Source: an uncultured Rhodopila sp.
GTDB lineage: Bacteria > Pseudomonadota > Alphaproteobacteria > Acetobacterales > Acetobacteraceae
Direction of reading: 5' to 3'
Assembly (NCBI GenBank): GCA_903851415.1
Contig: CAINOE010000109.1
Coordinates: 183,241 to 247,240, forward strand
DNA length: 64,000 bases
Shown here: positions 13,933 through 22,745 of the stretch, in pieces
Layout: each line of letters begins with the position of its first letter
Numbering within the stretch: position 1 is the stretch's first letter
The notes under the pieces: generated by a model
The model's input: only the letters and a program-made list of their open reading frames with translations
Database searches by the model: none
What the model was told of the DNA's origin: nothing
Program-made: the position numbers and the translations under genes

Positions 13933-16616
13933 TTTTTGTTGCCCCATGGATCTTGCTCGGCCTGCTCGCCTTGCCGGTGCTGTGGTGGCTGATCCGGGTC
14001 ACGCCCCCGGCGCCGCGGTCCGAGGTGTTTCCGGCCGTCCGTTTCCTGCTCGGGCTGAACGCGACCGAGGAGACTCCGGCGCGGACACCCTGGTGGCTGC
14101 TGGCGCTGCGGATGGCGGCGGCCGGCCTGGTGATCGTCGCGCTGGCGCGGCCGGTGCTGGATGCCGGCGCGGTGCTCGCGGGCAAGGGTCCGGTGCTGCT
14201 GGTGGTGGATAACGGCTGGGCTTCCGCGGATGACTGGGCACGCCGCAAGGAGGCCGCGGGCGTGCTGCTCGACCGGGCGGAACGGGCGGGGCGCAAGGCC
14301 GCGCTGCTTGCCACCGCGCCGGACGGCGGCGGCAAGCCGATTGCGGTCTCCGCCACGATGCCGATGGCCGATATGCGGGCGCGTCTGGCGGCGTTGCAGC
14401 CGCAGGCCTGGCCGTCCGACCGCCCGGCCTCCGCCGGGGCGATCCGCGCCTGGACGGATCGCGACGGCGCCTCGGTCATCTATGCGCCGGATGGCCTGAC
14501 GGATGGAGCCGGCTTCGACGACTTTGCCGCGGCGATGCGGGACGCCGGACCGGTGACGGAGATCTGCTGCGACGTGGCGTCCTCTCCCCTCCTCCTGCCC
14601 CCCACCAGCGACGCCGATCGGCTGGATGTGCATCTGGCGCTGGCGCCACGGGGGGGGGCGACGGCCGCCAGCATTCTCGCGCAGAGCGGCGACGGCCGCA
14701 CCCTGGCGCGGACGGACATCACCGTGCCCGCGGGAGCGTCGGTCGCATCCGGCTCCATCGCCTTGCCGCCGGAGTTGCGCAACCGGCTGACGCGGCTGGT
14801 GCTGGACGGGCCGCCGAGTGCCGGGTCCGTCGTCCTGCTGGATGAGCGCTGGCGGCGTCGGCCGGTGGGGCTGCTGTCGGGCGATCTCGCCACCGCCGAC
14901 ACGCCGTTCACCGGCTCGGTCTACTTCCTGCGCCGGGCGCTGGAACCGTTTACCGAACTGCGCAGCGGCGACACCTCCACGCTTCTCAAGCGCGACATCT
15001 CCGTCCTGATCCTGGCCGATCGGCCGTTGCCGGATGGGGCGGAGCGGGATGCGCTGGTGGCGTGGGTGAGGAAGGGCGGTTTGCTGATCCGCTTCGCCGG
15101 GCCGCGGACGGCCGAGGCGGCGACAAATGACGCCGACACCTTGTTGCCGGTTCGCCTGCTGGCCGGCGATCGGCAGCTCGGCGGGTCGCTATCATGGAGC
15201 CAGCCGGCCGGGCTGGCACCGTTTCCTGCCGCGTCGCCGTTCGCCGGGCTGCCGGTCACGGATGAGGTGAAGGTGAGCCGGCAGGTGCTGGCGGAACCGA
15301 GCGCTGATCTGGCGCCGCGGACCTGGGCGGCGCTTGAAGATGGCACGCCGCTGGTGACCGAGATGCCGGAGGGGGCCGGGCGAGTGGTGCTGTTCCATGT
15401 CACCGCCAATGCCGATTGGTCGAACCTGCCGCTGTCCGGGCTGTTCGTGGAAATGCTGCGGCGCCTGGTGCAGTTGTCCGTCGGCGTTGCCAACACCCAA
15501 AGCAGCGCGGTGCTGGCGCCGGCCGAAACACTCGACGGGTTCGGGCTGCTGACCCAGCCGCCGCCCGCCGCCATCGGCTTGCAGGCGGATAAGTTCGGCT
15601 CGACGCCTGCTTCGCCGCGCCATCCGCCCGGGCTGTACGGTCCGGAGAGCGGGCGGCAGGTGCTGAACCTTGGGACGGGCATCGCGGCGCCGGAAGCCGC
15701 TCCGCCGATTGCCGGCGCAACGCTGGAGACGGTGAGCGGTTCGGCACGCGAGAAGGCGCTGGGGCCGCCGTTGCTGGCGCTGGCGATCCTGCTGCTTTGC
15801 TTGGATATGGCGGTGTCGATGGCGTTGCGAGGACTGCTGAAGCCCCGTGTGTCGGCAACGGCGGCGGCCCTGATGCTTGTGCTGGTCCCGGCGGCGCATG
15901 CGCTGGACAGCAGCCCGAACCCGGCCACCGATACGCGGCTGGGCTACATCGCTTCCGGCGACACGCAGGTGGACGCCGTGGCCAGGGCGGGGCTGGAGGG
16001 ACTGTCCGACTACGTCAACCACCGCACCGCTGCGACCTTGTTCGAGCCGGATGCGGTGCAGCCGGGCCAGACGGATCTCAGTCTTTATCCGCTGCTTTAC
16101 TGGCCGATAACGGCGGATGCGCCGGAGCTCACGGGCGCTCAGGCGGCGGCGCTGAACGACTACATGAGCCGCGGCGGAATCATCCTGATCGACACGCGCG
16201 ATTCCGGCTCCGGCGCCGGGTTCGCCCCCGGCACCGAGGCGGCGCTGCAGCGCATCGCCCGCGGCCTGATCGTGCCGCCGCTGGCACCGCTGAGCGGCGA
16301 GCATGTGCTGTCGCGCTCCTTCTACCTGCTGTCGGATTTTCCTGGCCGGTTCACCGGCGACACAGTGTGGGTGCAGCGCGACCAGGACCGCACCAATGAC
16401 AGCGTCAGCCCGGTGATCATCGGCGGCAACGACTGGGCCGCCGCCTGGGCGGAAGATGCCGACGGCAACAATCCCTACGCGGTGATCCCCGGCGGCCAGC
16501 GGCAACGGACGTTGGCCTATCGTTTCGGCGTTAACCTGGTGATGTATGCGCTGACCGGGAACTACAAAGGCGATCAGGTGCACGTTCCGGCCATCCTGCA
16601 GCGGCTGGGCCAGTGA
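13929..16616 (+). CDS. BatA-like N-terminus / DUF4159 C-terminus membrane protein
   Basis: This 895-residue protein begins with two membrane segments typical of the BatA/aerotolerance N-terminal domain (IFVAPWILLGLLALPVLWWL; WWLLALRMAAAGLVIVALARP). A large probably periplasmic VWA/Rossmann-like region follows. Another membrane pair lies near 620-660 (LGPPLLALAILLLCLDMAVS; AAALMLVLVPAAHA). The C-terminal 240 residues are a DUF4159 domain (LYPLLYWPITADAPELTGAQAAALNDYMSRGGIILIDTR; NPYAVIPGGQRQRTLAYRFGVNLVMYALTGNYK). It overlaps DUF58 by ATGA and the next gene by one to four bases. DUF4159 often occurs as the C-terminal part of such long proteins in Alphaproteobacteria. Function is unknown beyond the link to MoxR. 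Confidence 0.88.
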   Translation: MIFVAPWILLGLLALPVLWWLIRVTPPAPRSEVFPAVRFLLGLNATEETPARTPWWLLALRMAAAGLVIVALARPVLDAGAVLAGKGPVLLVVDNGWASADDWARRKEAAGVLLDRAERAGRKAALLATAPDGGGKPIAVSATMPMADMRARLAALQPQAWPSDRPASAGAIRAWTDRDGASVIYAPDGLTDGAGFDDFAAAMRDAGPVTEICCDVASSPLLLPPTSDADRLDVHLALAPRGGATAASILAQSGDGRTLARTDITVPAGASVASGSIALPPELRNRLTRLVLDGPPSAGSVVLLDERWRRRPVGLLSGDLATADTPFTGSVYFLRRALEPFTELRSGDTSTLLKRDISVLILADRPLPDGAERDALVAWVRKGGLLIRFAGPRTAEAATNDADTLLPVRLLAGDRQLGGSLSWSQPAGLAPFPAASPFAGLPVTDEVKVSRQVLAEPSADLAPRTWAALEDGTPLVTEMPEGAGRVVLFHVTANADWSNLPLSGLFVEMLRRLVQLSVGVANTQSSAVLAPAETLDGFGLLTQPPPAAIGLQADKFGSTPASPRHPPGLYGPESGRQVLNLGTGIAAPEAAPPIAGATLETVSGSAREKALGPPLLALAILLLCLDMAVSMALRGLLKPRVSATAAALMLVLVPAAHALDSSPNPATDTRLGYIASGDTQVDAVARAGLEGLSDYVNHRTAATLFEPDAVQPGQTDLSLYPLLYWPITADAPELTGAQAAALNDYMSRGGIILIDTRDSGSGAGFAPGTEAALQRIARGLIVPPLAPLSGEHVLSRSFYLLSDFPGRFTGDTVWVQRDQDRTNDSVSPVIIGGNDWAAAWAEDADGNNPYAVIPGGQRQRTLAYRFGVNLVMYALTGNYKGDQVHVPAILQRLGQ

Positions 16617-18703
16617 TGCGCCCGGAACAGGTCATCGCCGCGCTCCGCTTCGACCCGCTGCTGCCGGTCTGGATGCTGGTCGTGCTCGGGCTTGCGTGCC
16701 TGGCGGTTGTCGGGCTCGGGCTATGGCGGCGCGGCAGCGGTAGTTTGCTGCGGCTGGCGGCCTTCGCGGTTCTGCTGCTGTGGCTGACCGGGCCCCGGCT
16801 GGTGCAGGAGACGCGGGACTCGCTGCGCGACATCGGGCTGCTGGTCGTCGATCAGTCGGCATCCATGCAGGTTGGCGACCGCGCGCGGTTGGCCGAGGCG
16901 GCGCGGCAGTCGATCGAGGCGCAGGCCGCGCGGCTGCCGGACCTGGATCTGCGGACGATCACGGTCCCGGAGGCCGGTAACGGTGGCACGCAGTTGTTTT
17001 CGGCAATCGATCGCGCGCTGGCCGATATCCCGCGCTCCCGGCTGGCGGGGACGATCGCGATTACCGACGGACAGGTGCATGACGTGCCAAGGGCGGGGCC
17101 GGGCGGCGCGCCGCTGAACCTGCTGCTGACGGGCAAGGGCGAGGAAATTGACCGCCGCCTTCGGGTGATCGAAGCGCCCGGCTACGGCATCGTCGGCAAA
17201 TCCATCACCGTGCGCGTCTCGGTGGATGATCTGGGCGTGACCGGAAGGACCGGCCCGGCGACGCTAACCGTCCGCCGCGACGGCCAGCCGTTCCTGTCCG
17301 AAAGCGTGCCCGTCGGGGTTGAGCAGGGGATCGAGGTGCCGATCACCCGGGCCGGTCCGACAATTATCGAGATGGCGGCGAGTCCGCTGGCGGGCGAGGT
17401 GTCCCAGCTCAACAACCGCGCCGTCGTGGAAATCAACGGCGTCCGCGATCGCTTGCGCGTATTGCTGATCTCGGGGGAGCCGCATCCGGGCGAACGGACC
17501 TGGCGGCGGCTGCTGAAAGCCGATCCCTCGGTCGATCTGGTGCATTTCACGATTTTGCGGCCGCCGGAGAAGGATGATCGCACCCCGTTGAACGAACTCG
17601 CGCTGATCGCCTTCCCGGTGCGCGAACTGTTCGTCGATAAAATTGGCGAGTTCGACCTGATCATCCTCGACCGGTTCCAGAATCGCGGCCTGCTTCCCCT
17701 GCCATATCTGGCGAACATCGCCAACCGGGTGCGCCAGGGCGGCGCCTTGCTGATGAGCGTGGGACCGGAGTTTTCCGGTGCAGCCAGCCTGGCCTCGACC
17801 CCGCTCGGCGGCGTGCTGCCCGGTGCGCCGGCGCGGAGCGATGCGGTGGTCGATGGTCCGTTCAAGCCTTGGGTGTCCGATCTCGGGCAGCGCCACCCGG
17901 TGACTCAGGGACTGCCCGGCGCCAACCCGGCCGCGGCCGACGCGAAGGGACCGGACTGGGGGCCGTGGTATCGGCGGATCGAGCCTGGTCCGGTGGAGGG
18001 CGAAGTCCTTATGCGCACGCCCGAGGGGCAGCCGTTGCTGGCGCTGGACCGTGTCGGCCAGGGGCGCACCGCGCTGCTGCTGTCAGACCAGATATGGCTG
18101 TGGTCGCGCGGGCACCAGGGCGGCGGTCCGCAGGCTGAACTGCTGCGCCGGATCGCGCACTGGCTGATGCAAGAGCCCGACCTGGAGGAGAACGCACTGA
18201 CCGCCCGGGTGGCGGATGGACGGCTGCGGATCGAAAGCCGCTCAACCGATCCCGGGCCGCCGGGCGACGTGGTCGTGACGGATCCGGACGGGAAGGCCGA
18301 GACCGTGAAGCTGCACGAGGACGCCCCCGGCCGGGCGAGCGCGGCGCGCGTCGCGGCGGTGCCGGGTGTGTGGCAGGCGACTCGGGGAGAACAGTCCGCC
18401 TACGCCGCGGCGGGCGCGGCGAACCCGCCGGAACTGGCGGATCTGCGGGCGACGGCGACGATGGCGGGACCGCTGGCAAGAGCGTCCGAGGGCGGCGTGC
18501 ATTGGCTCGGCACTGGCGATGTGCCGGAGTTGCGCCGGACCGAGGAAGGCCGCGCCGCCTCCGGCAGCGCCTGGATCGGGTTGCAGCGCCGGCACGATCA
18601 TGTCGTGACCGGGGTGGCGGCGCTGGACCTGCTGCCCGGGTGGATTTCGCTGCCGGTGATGCTGGGATTGCTGATGCTGGCATGGCGGCGGGAGGGGCGT
18701 TAA
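16616..18703 (+). CDS. VWA-like/glutamine amidotransferase-like membrane protein of the MoxR operon
   Basis: The 695-residue protein has two N-terminal membrane segments (about 18-38 and 46-64). A VWA-like domain follows with a MIDAS-type start, LLVVDQSASM. The central region (VLLISGEPHPGERTWRRLLKADPSVDLVHFTILRPPEK) resembles the class I glutamine amidotransferase-like fold common in these proteins. A final membrane segment lies at the C-terminus (LLPGWISLPVMLGLLMLAW). ATG 16616 overlaps the stop of the preceding gene (TGATG); GTG 16613 is the alternative. It is the last gene of the operon and probably forms a membrane complex with the BatA/DUF4159 protein. The biochemical role is unknown. 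Confidence 0.8.
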   Translation: MRPEQVIAALRFDPLLPVWMLVVLGLACLAVVGLGLWRRGSGSLLRLAAFAVLLLWLTGPRLVQETRDSLRDIGLLVVDQSASMQVGDRARLAEAARQSIEAQAARLPDLDLRTITVPEAGNGGTQLFSAIDRALADIPRSRLAGTIAITDGQVHDVPRAGPGGAPLNLLLTGKGEEIDRRLRVIEAPGYGIVGKSITVRVSVDDLGVTGRTGPATLTVRRDGQPFLSESVPVGVEQGIEVPITRAGPTIIEMAASPLAGEVSQLNNRAVVEINGVRDRLRVLLISGEPHPGERTWRRLLKADPSVDLVHFTILRPPEKDDRTPLNELALIAFPVRELFVDKIGEFDLIILDRFQNRGLLPLPYLANIANRVRQGGALLMSVGPEFSGAASLASTPLGGVLPGAPARSDAVVDGPFKPWVSDLGQRHPVTQGLPGANPAAADAKGPDWGPWYRRIEPGPVEGEVLMRTPEGQPLLALDRVGQGRTALLLSDQIWLWSRGHQGGGPQAELLRRIAHWLMQEPDLEENALTARVADGRLRIESRSTDPGPPGDVVVTDPDGKAETVKLHEDAPGRASAARVAAVPGVWQATRGEQSAYAAAGAANPPELADLRATATMAGPLARASEGGVHWLGTGDVPELRRTEEGRAASGSAWIGLQRRHDHVVTGVAALDLLPGWISLPVMLGLLMLAWRREGR

Positions 18704-18727
18704 TCGGTTCTCAAGCTTTGGGTGGTA

Positions 18728-18795
18728 ACTATCCTGGCAGTTATTTCTGGCAGGATAGTGCGTCCTTGACGTATATCGGTCTATGACGTATATCG
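18728..18795 (+). promoter_or_regulatory. operator/promoter region of the BrnT-type toxin-antitoxin operon
   Basis: ACTATCCTG (18728-18736) and CAGGATAGT (18751-18759) form a perfect 9-bp inverted repeat. After it the 11-mer GACGTATATCG occurs twice, at 18768-18778 and 18785-18795, the second overlapping the toxin start codon. Such arrangements fit autoregulation by the antitoxin's helix-turn-helix domain. No Shine-Dalgarno sequence is evident, so the first gene may have a very short leader. Confidence 0.55.
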
Positions 18796-19088
18796 TCATT
18801 CCGGAAGCCGGCCGCGACTTCGAATGGGACCAAAGAAAAAGCGACCGGAACGTTCTCGAACGCGAGATACCGTTCGACCCAGCGATCCTTTTGTTCAAAC
18901 GCCCCTCTCTCGAGCGGCGCGACCTCCGGCGGGATTACGGCGAACCGCGCGTCCTGGCCATCGGCCATGTGGGCGGCGTGATCCTTCACTGCATTTATTT
19001 GGACAGGGGTCCGGTGCGGCGGATTATCAGCCTGCGCCGGGCAAACGGGCGAGAGTCTGATGCCTATCGTGCGGCGTTCCAAAACTGA
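18783..19088 (+). CDS. BrnT family toxin
   Basis: This 101-residue protein matches BrnT, a RelE-fold ribonuclease toxin. The N-terminal FEWDQRKSDRNVLEREIPFDPAILLF corresponds to the family FEWDxxKxxxNxxKHGVxF motif. It is followed by RRDYGEPRVLAIGHVGGVILHCIYLDRGPVRRIISLRRANGRES. The usual Lys/His pair of the first motif is partly replaced here (NVLEREIPF). The antitoxin gene overlaps its 3' end by 29 bases, which fits a co-translated pair. Upstream inverted and direct repeats suggest autoregulation. Confidence 0.85.
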   Translation: MTYIVIPEAGRDFEWDQRKSDRNVLEREIPFDPAILLFKRPSLERRDLRRDYGEPRVLAIGHVGGVILHCIYLDRGPVRRIISLRRANGRESDAYRAAFQN

Positions 19089-19455
19089 CATCGACGAAGC
19101 AAAGCTGCTGGCCGATCTGGCTGCCAGCCGGAGTTGGACAGAGGCCGAAATCGATGCGGCGGCAGCCGAGGATGCCGACGCCTGGACTGAAGAAGACGTG
19201 GCCTCTGCGATCGCAGTGTATCCGCCGCCGACGGCGGAACAGGTGCGGGCGTTGCGGAGCCGGCTTGGTCTGAGTCAGGCGCAGTTCGCTCACCGGTTCG
19301 GTTTCACCGTCGATACCGTGCAGCAATACGAACAGGGGCGGCGGACTCCATCCGGGCCGGCTTCGACCCTGCTGCGGGTCATCAATGCGGATCCGGAGGC
19401 GGTGATCCGGGCGCTTCGGGTGCGGCCGGGACGCAGCCGTCCGGACGGGGGTTAG
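19060..19455 (+). CDS. antitoxin with XRE-type helix-turn-helix (partner of BrnT)
   Basis: The 131-residue protein has an acidic N-terminal half (TEAEIDAAAAEDADAWTEEDV) resembling BrnA antitoxins. Its C-terminal XRE helix-turn-helix domain reads LRSRLGLSQAQFAHRFGFTVDTVQQYEQGRRTPSGPASTLLRVI. Standard BrnA carries a different DNA-binding fold, so this is a variant antitoxin in which an XRE domain takes over operator binding, a combination common in alphaproteobacterial BrnT loci. It begins inside the toxin gene. A possible 31-codon frame follows immediately but is not supported further. Confidence 0.82.
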   Translation: MPIVRRSKTDIDEAKLLADLAASRSWTEAEIDAAAAEDADAWTEEDVASAIAVYPPPTAEQVRALRSRLGLSQAQFAHRFGFTVDTVQQYEQGRRTPSGPASTLLRVINADPEAVIRALRVRPGRSRPDGG

Positions 19456-19548
19456 GATGTCGGACGAGAAGATCGCGTCGTTCCCATCGAACCATCAGAT
19501 TTATGTTCCGCGCGCGAGCCAGCCGTCCCCGTTGCCCTCGGCCGCCAA

Positions 19549-21132
19549 CTAACCGGCGTTCAGCCTGGCGGTCACGTGATCTGTCAGTCGCAACGCCAGG
19601 GCGATGATGGTCAGCGTTGGAAACGCCCAGCCGCCGGCTGGAAATACCGATCCGCCCGCGACATAGAGATTGTCGATGCCGTGGACCTTGCAGTCGCGGT
19701 CGACAACGCCGTTTCGCGGATCTTCGGCCATGCGGGTGGTACCGAGGTGGTGGGCCATACCCCAAACCTCGGGCGTGACATTGACCCCGGGTCGTAGCCA
19801 AGGGTCCAGTTGCACCCGCCCGAGTTCCAACCGCGCGAGCTCGGCCGCGAAGATGTCGGCCGCGGCCCGGTAGGTCCGGATGTCGAGTTCAGTGAGCCGC
19901 CAATCCAGCCGGACCCGCCTCTGCCCAAGAGCGTCCAGCGTGTCGGCCAAACCGATACGGCTTTCCGGATTGGGCGCTTGCTCGAAAAAGCCCTCGAAAT
20001 CGATCCGATGGGATTTGATCACCGGTTTGCCCAGGAGCCGGCGATAGATGCCCGGTACGAGGTCCTCGATATCCGCGGCCATGCGCCAGACATCCTTGGC
20101 GAGGTCGCCGGGAAAGTGGCCGTCGTGAACGTCTGAGCGTAACCGCCGGAACGCCACAATGCCATCCGGCGGCGGCTCTTCGTAGTCCTGCGGGCGCAGG
20201 CGTCCGTTGAGCAGCCGCTCCTTCTCCTGGACGTCTCGCGACAGGCTGATCTCTCCTGGACGCGGTACCCCGAACAACTCCATCTGCCGGTTGTACGGAT
20301 CAGCGAGACGGGCCGGGTCGTCCGACGTTATCGTCCCCAGCTTGCCACTTGGATGATCCATGAAAAAGCGGCCGACGAGATCGCGGCCATTGCCGAGGCC
20401 CGAGGGGCAAACGGCGTTGGATAGCAACAACAGCCGGGCATTCTCTATCCCGCCGCAGGCCAAAACGTAGTGCCGCGCCCGCACATGTCCGCTTCTGCCG
20501 TCAAGTGTGCGTACGCGCGCTTCGGACACAGCGCTGGCCGCCTCATTGGTCGTGAATTCGATCAGGTTTGCATGCAGTAGCACCCTGACATTGTCGGCCT
20601 TTTCGAGATCGGCGCGATAAACCGCGCCAAGGCGCGGTTGCAGGCTGGGTAATTGGTAGCGATGGACAAGCTTGCTGGAATCGAAGCTGAACGACGGGGC
20701 ATTCCGCGCAAGCACCGCCTCGTCGTCGAATGGGATCGACGGCAGATGGAGGATCGGACGCGCCCGTCCATACCAAGGGTCGAGGTCCGATCGCGAAATG
20801 GGCCAGCCGCTATGGGGAACCCATGGCCGTTCGCGGAAGTCCATCTCGTCAAGCGGAATGCATCCCCCTCCCCAATGGTTGGTGGTCCCGCCAAAGTAGC
20901 GTAGGCGTGAGGAGTCGAGGGTGGTTCCCCAGGGCATGCCGACGGCCTCACCCGCATAGAGAGCCTGCGTATCCGGCTCGAACTCAAGGCCGCCGCTTTC
21001 GAGGACGCAGATCTGATGACGGGTTCCGATAAGCGATAGCGAAATTGCGATGCCGGCAGCTCCGGCGCCGACGACGCACAGGTCTGCCTCGATGACCGCT
21101 TCCTCCGCCAACGTCCGGACGTCGATCAGCAT
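19549..21132 (-). CDS. GMC-family FAD oxidoreductase (large dehydrogenase subunit)
   Basis: This 527-residue protein has the FAD-binding GAGAAG at residues 22-27 within DLCVVGAGAAGIAISLSLIG, ending in ESGG. A GGTTNHWGGGC stretch follows and the GMC C-terminal signature includes HHLGTTRM, NGVVDRDCKVHGIDNLYVAGGSVFP and PTLTIIALALRL. These enzymes oxidise sugars, alcohols or polyols. The position usually Asn or His before PTLTI, part of the catalytic pair in characterised members, is Phe504. The small Tat-exported protein encoded four bases upstream is probably its subunit, carrying it to the periplasm. The substrate is unknown. Confidence 0.88.
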   Translation of the reverse strand: MLIDVRTLAEEAVIEADLCVVGAGAAGIAISLSLIGTRHQICVLESGGLEFEPDTQALYAGEAVGMPWGTTLDSSRLRYFGGTTNHWGGGCIPLDEMDFRERPWVPHSGWPISRSDLDPWYGRARPILHLPSIPFDDEAVLARNAPSFSFDSSKLVHRYQLPSLQPRLGAVYRADLEKADNVRVLLHANLIEFTTNEAASAVSEARVRTLDGRSGHVRARHYVLACGGIENARLLLLSNAVCPSGLGNGRDLVGRFFMDHPSGKLGTITSDDPARLADPYNRQMELFGVPRPGEISLSRDVQEKERLLNGRLRPQDYEEPPPDGIVAFRRLRSDVHDGHFPGDLAKDVWRMAADIEDLVPGIYRRLLGKPVIKSHRIDFEGFFEQAPNPESRIGLADTLDALGQRRVRLDWRLTELDIRTYRAAADIFAAELARLELGRVQLDPWLRPGVNVTPEVWGMAHHLGTTRMAEDPRNGVVDRDCKVHGIDNLYVAGGSVFPAGGWAFPTLTIIALALRLTDHVTARLNAG

Positions 21133-21136
21133 GGCA

Positions 21137-21562
21137 TCAGATCAACGCTGCAAGCGCGAAGGCCCGTGCTTCGGTCAGCGCCACAACCCAGCCGTCCAAA
21201 TGTGTGATGCGCCCCGCGGCAAAGTCCGATGCCCGGCGCGCGGCGATGCCGCTTCGAAGTGCCGCCGGGTCATCGAAGCGAAGCCGATCGGGATCCATGC
21301 CGAGTAGCGAGGCGATCAGCACGTCAACGACGGCTTCCTCGGGATGAGCGTCCAGGTATTGCCGCCCTAACCGGCGACATCCGGCGAGGTCGCTGAACAA
21401 ACGGCACACGCAGGACGCCAGGTCGGCTCGCGATAACTGGTGTCGTGACCCAAAGTCCTGGCCAAGGGCTACCGCGGCAGCGAGGCCTCCCGTTACCACC
21501 AGTGCGGACCGTCGCGTCAGGCTCGTCCCTATGCGGCTACCGGCCGGTTCGAGAGTGGTCAT
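21137..21562 (-). CDS. Tat-signal small subunit of a GMC dehydrogenase
   Basis: This 141-residue protein starts with a twin-arginine signal (SLTRRSALVVTGGLAAAVALG). It ends with DGWVVALTEARAFALAALI, a closing motif I associate with the small proteins encoded next to GMC oxidoreductases (gluconate 2-dehydrogenase subunit 3-like). It lies four bases upstream of the large subunit on the same strand. Such subunits piggyback the cofactor-loaded large subunit through the Tat pathway. Only one membrane-electron acceptor partner would be missing, and no cytochrome c subunit is present nearby. Confidence 0.72.
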   Translation of the reverse strand: MTTLEPAGSRIGTSLTRRSALVVTGGLAAAVALGQDFGSRHQLSRADLASCVCRLFSDLAGCRRLGRQYLDAHPEEAVVDVLIASLLGMDPDRLRFDDPAALRSGIAARRASDFAAGRITHLDGWVVALTEARAFALAALI

Positions 21563-21867
21563 GAACGAGTGGCCGGAACCAGGTATGCGTCCCGGCGGCA
21601 GTATCGGAAACCTTCGCGACTCGCGGACCGAGAGGCTCCGTCGCTGTCCATATGTTCACCCAAGGCGCTTCTCTCAGGATATTATGATCGGGGGGACTCT
21701 TTGCCGTTCTTATAACGATATTAAACAGAAGGCTGCAGAAAGTCCAACGAATCCGCCACCCGGATTGATGGGATCGGCCTTTGATTCAGTCGCATAAAGC
21801 ATTGGAATTGGCCGCTAAGAACGTGCCACTGAACGCGGCGGGCCGCACCGCCACCGGCACGGCGGGA
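21563..21867. other. intergenic region upstream of the GMC operon
   Basis: No gene is supported in these 305 bases between the GMC operon and sufE, both on the minus strand. The middle (about 21675-21735) is clearly AT-richer and includes ATATTATGATC and TTCTTATAACGATATTAAACAG. On the minus strand this gives TATAAG-like -10 sequences, so it probably holds the promoter of the GMC operon. I see no clear terminator. Confidence 0.4.
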
Positions 21868-22314
21868 TCAGCCGGCGCGTTGCAGCGCCGCGACTTCCCT
21901 CACTTTGCGTGCCATGGACGCGATGCCGTTGCCGCGATTGGTCGACAGCGCCTCCAGCAATCCCAAATCCTTCAGGAACACCGGGTCGGTTGCCAGTATC
22001 TCTTCCGGCGAGCGACCGGAATACACCCGCAGCAGCAGCGCGATCAGGCCGGAGACGATCGCCGCATCGGAGACCCCGGCGAAATACAGCGCGCCGTCGC
22101 GCAGCACCGCCTCCATCCACACCCGGCTCTGGCACCCCGGCACGCGGTGCGCATCGTTCGCCCAATCATCCGGGAACGGCGGCAGCTTGCGGCCCATGCC
22201 GATGATGAACTCGTAGCGCTCCATCCAGTCGTCGAACATGTCCAGTTCTTCGCCAATCGCCGTGATCGCCTCGGCGGCGGTGAGTTCCTCGGGTTTTACG
22301 AATGGATCGGTCAT
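21868..22314 (-). CDS. sufE: SufE family cysteine desulfurase activator
   Basis: The 148-residue protein is a complete SufE. It has DWMERYEFIIGMGRKLPPFPDDW, then VPGCQSRVW with the sulfur-accepting Cys61, and a C-terminal helix region (SPEEILATDPVFLKDLGLLEALSTNRGNGIASMARKV). SufE accepts sulfur from the SufS desulfurase during Fe-S cluster assembly. The rest of the suf operon is elsewhere. The gene lies between the GMC dehydrogenase locus and the Doc toxin. Confidence 0.95.
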   Translation of the reverse strand: MTDPFVKPEELTAAEAITAIGEELDMFDDWMERYEFIIGMGRKLPPFPDDWANDAHRVPGCQSRVWMEAVLRDGALYFAGVSDAAIVSGLIALLLRVYSGRSPEEILATDPVFLKDLGLLEALSTNRGNGIASMARKVREVAALQRAG

Positions 22315-22361
22315 CGCTTCGATGTGCGAGGCTATGCGGCGAAGGTCAAGGACGGAAACCG

Positions 22362-22745
22362 TCAGACCGCAGGAACGGTGTGCATCCGCACCCAGGCGGT
22401 GAACTCGTCGTCCGGCAACTCCCCGGCCGCCATGGCGAGCGTCATGACCACAGCCTCGGCGTCGCCGGCGGCGAACCGGCAGCCGTTCAGGCGCAGGAAC
22501 ACTTCCAGCGCGACGAAGGCGGTTCGCTTATTGCCGTCGATAAAGGGATGGTTCTTGGCAATCCCCAGCGCATACACCGCGGCCAGTTCAGCGATATCCG
22601 GCTCCCCGTAGCTCGCCCGGTTCAGCGGGCGGGCCAGCGCGCTGTCCAGAAGCCCGGCGTCACGGAGGCCGGTCGAGCCCCCGTGTTCCGCCAGTTGTTC
22701 GTCATGGATCGCGAGAATAAGCTGCGGCGACAGCCAGACGGTCAC
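22362..22745 (-). CDS. doc: Doc (death-on-curing) family toxin, Fic fold
   Basis: This 127-residue protein has the Doc form of the Fic motif, HPFIDGNKRTA at residues 66-76, with the catalytic His66. Doc proteins phosphorylate and inactivate EF-Tu rather than AMPylating it. The N-terminal HDEQLAEHGGSTGLRDAGLLDSAL is typical of the family. Its start overlaps the stop of the AbrB-type antitoxin gene by ATGA, as expected for a toxin-antitoxin operon with the antitoxin first. Confidence 0.92.
   Translation of the reverse strand: MTVWLSPQLILAIHDEQLAEHGGSTGLRDAGLLDSALARPLNRASYGEPDIAELAAVYALGIAKNHPFIDGNKRTAFVALEVFLRLNGCRFAAGDAEAVVMTLAMAAGELPDDEFTAWVRMHTVPAV

Noticed and set aside
19457..19552. 31-codon frame directly after the XRE antitoxin
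   Set aside because: It starts two bases after the antitoxin stop, but the product has no hydrophobic or helical features and ends inside the convergent GMC gene stop. Too weak to annotate.
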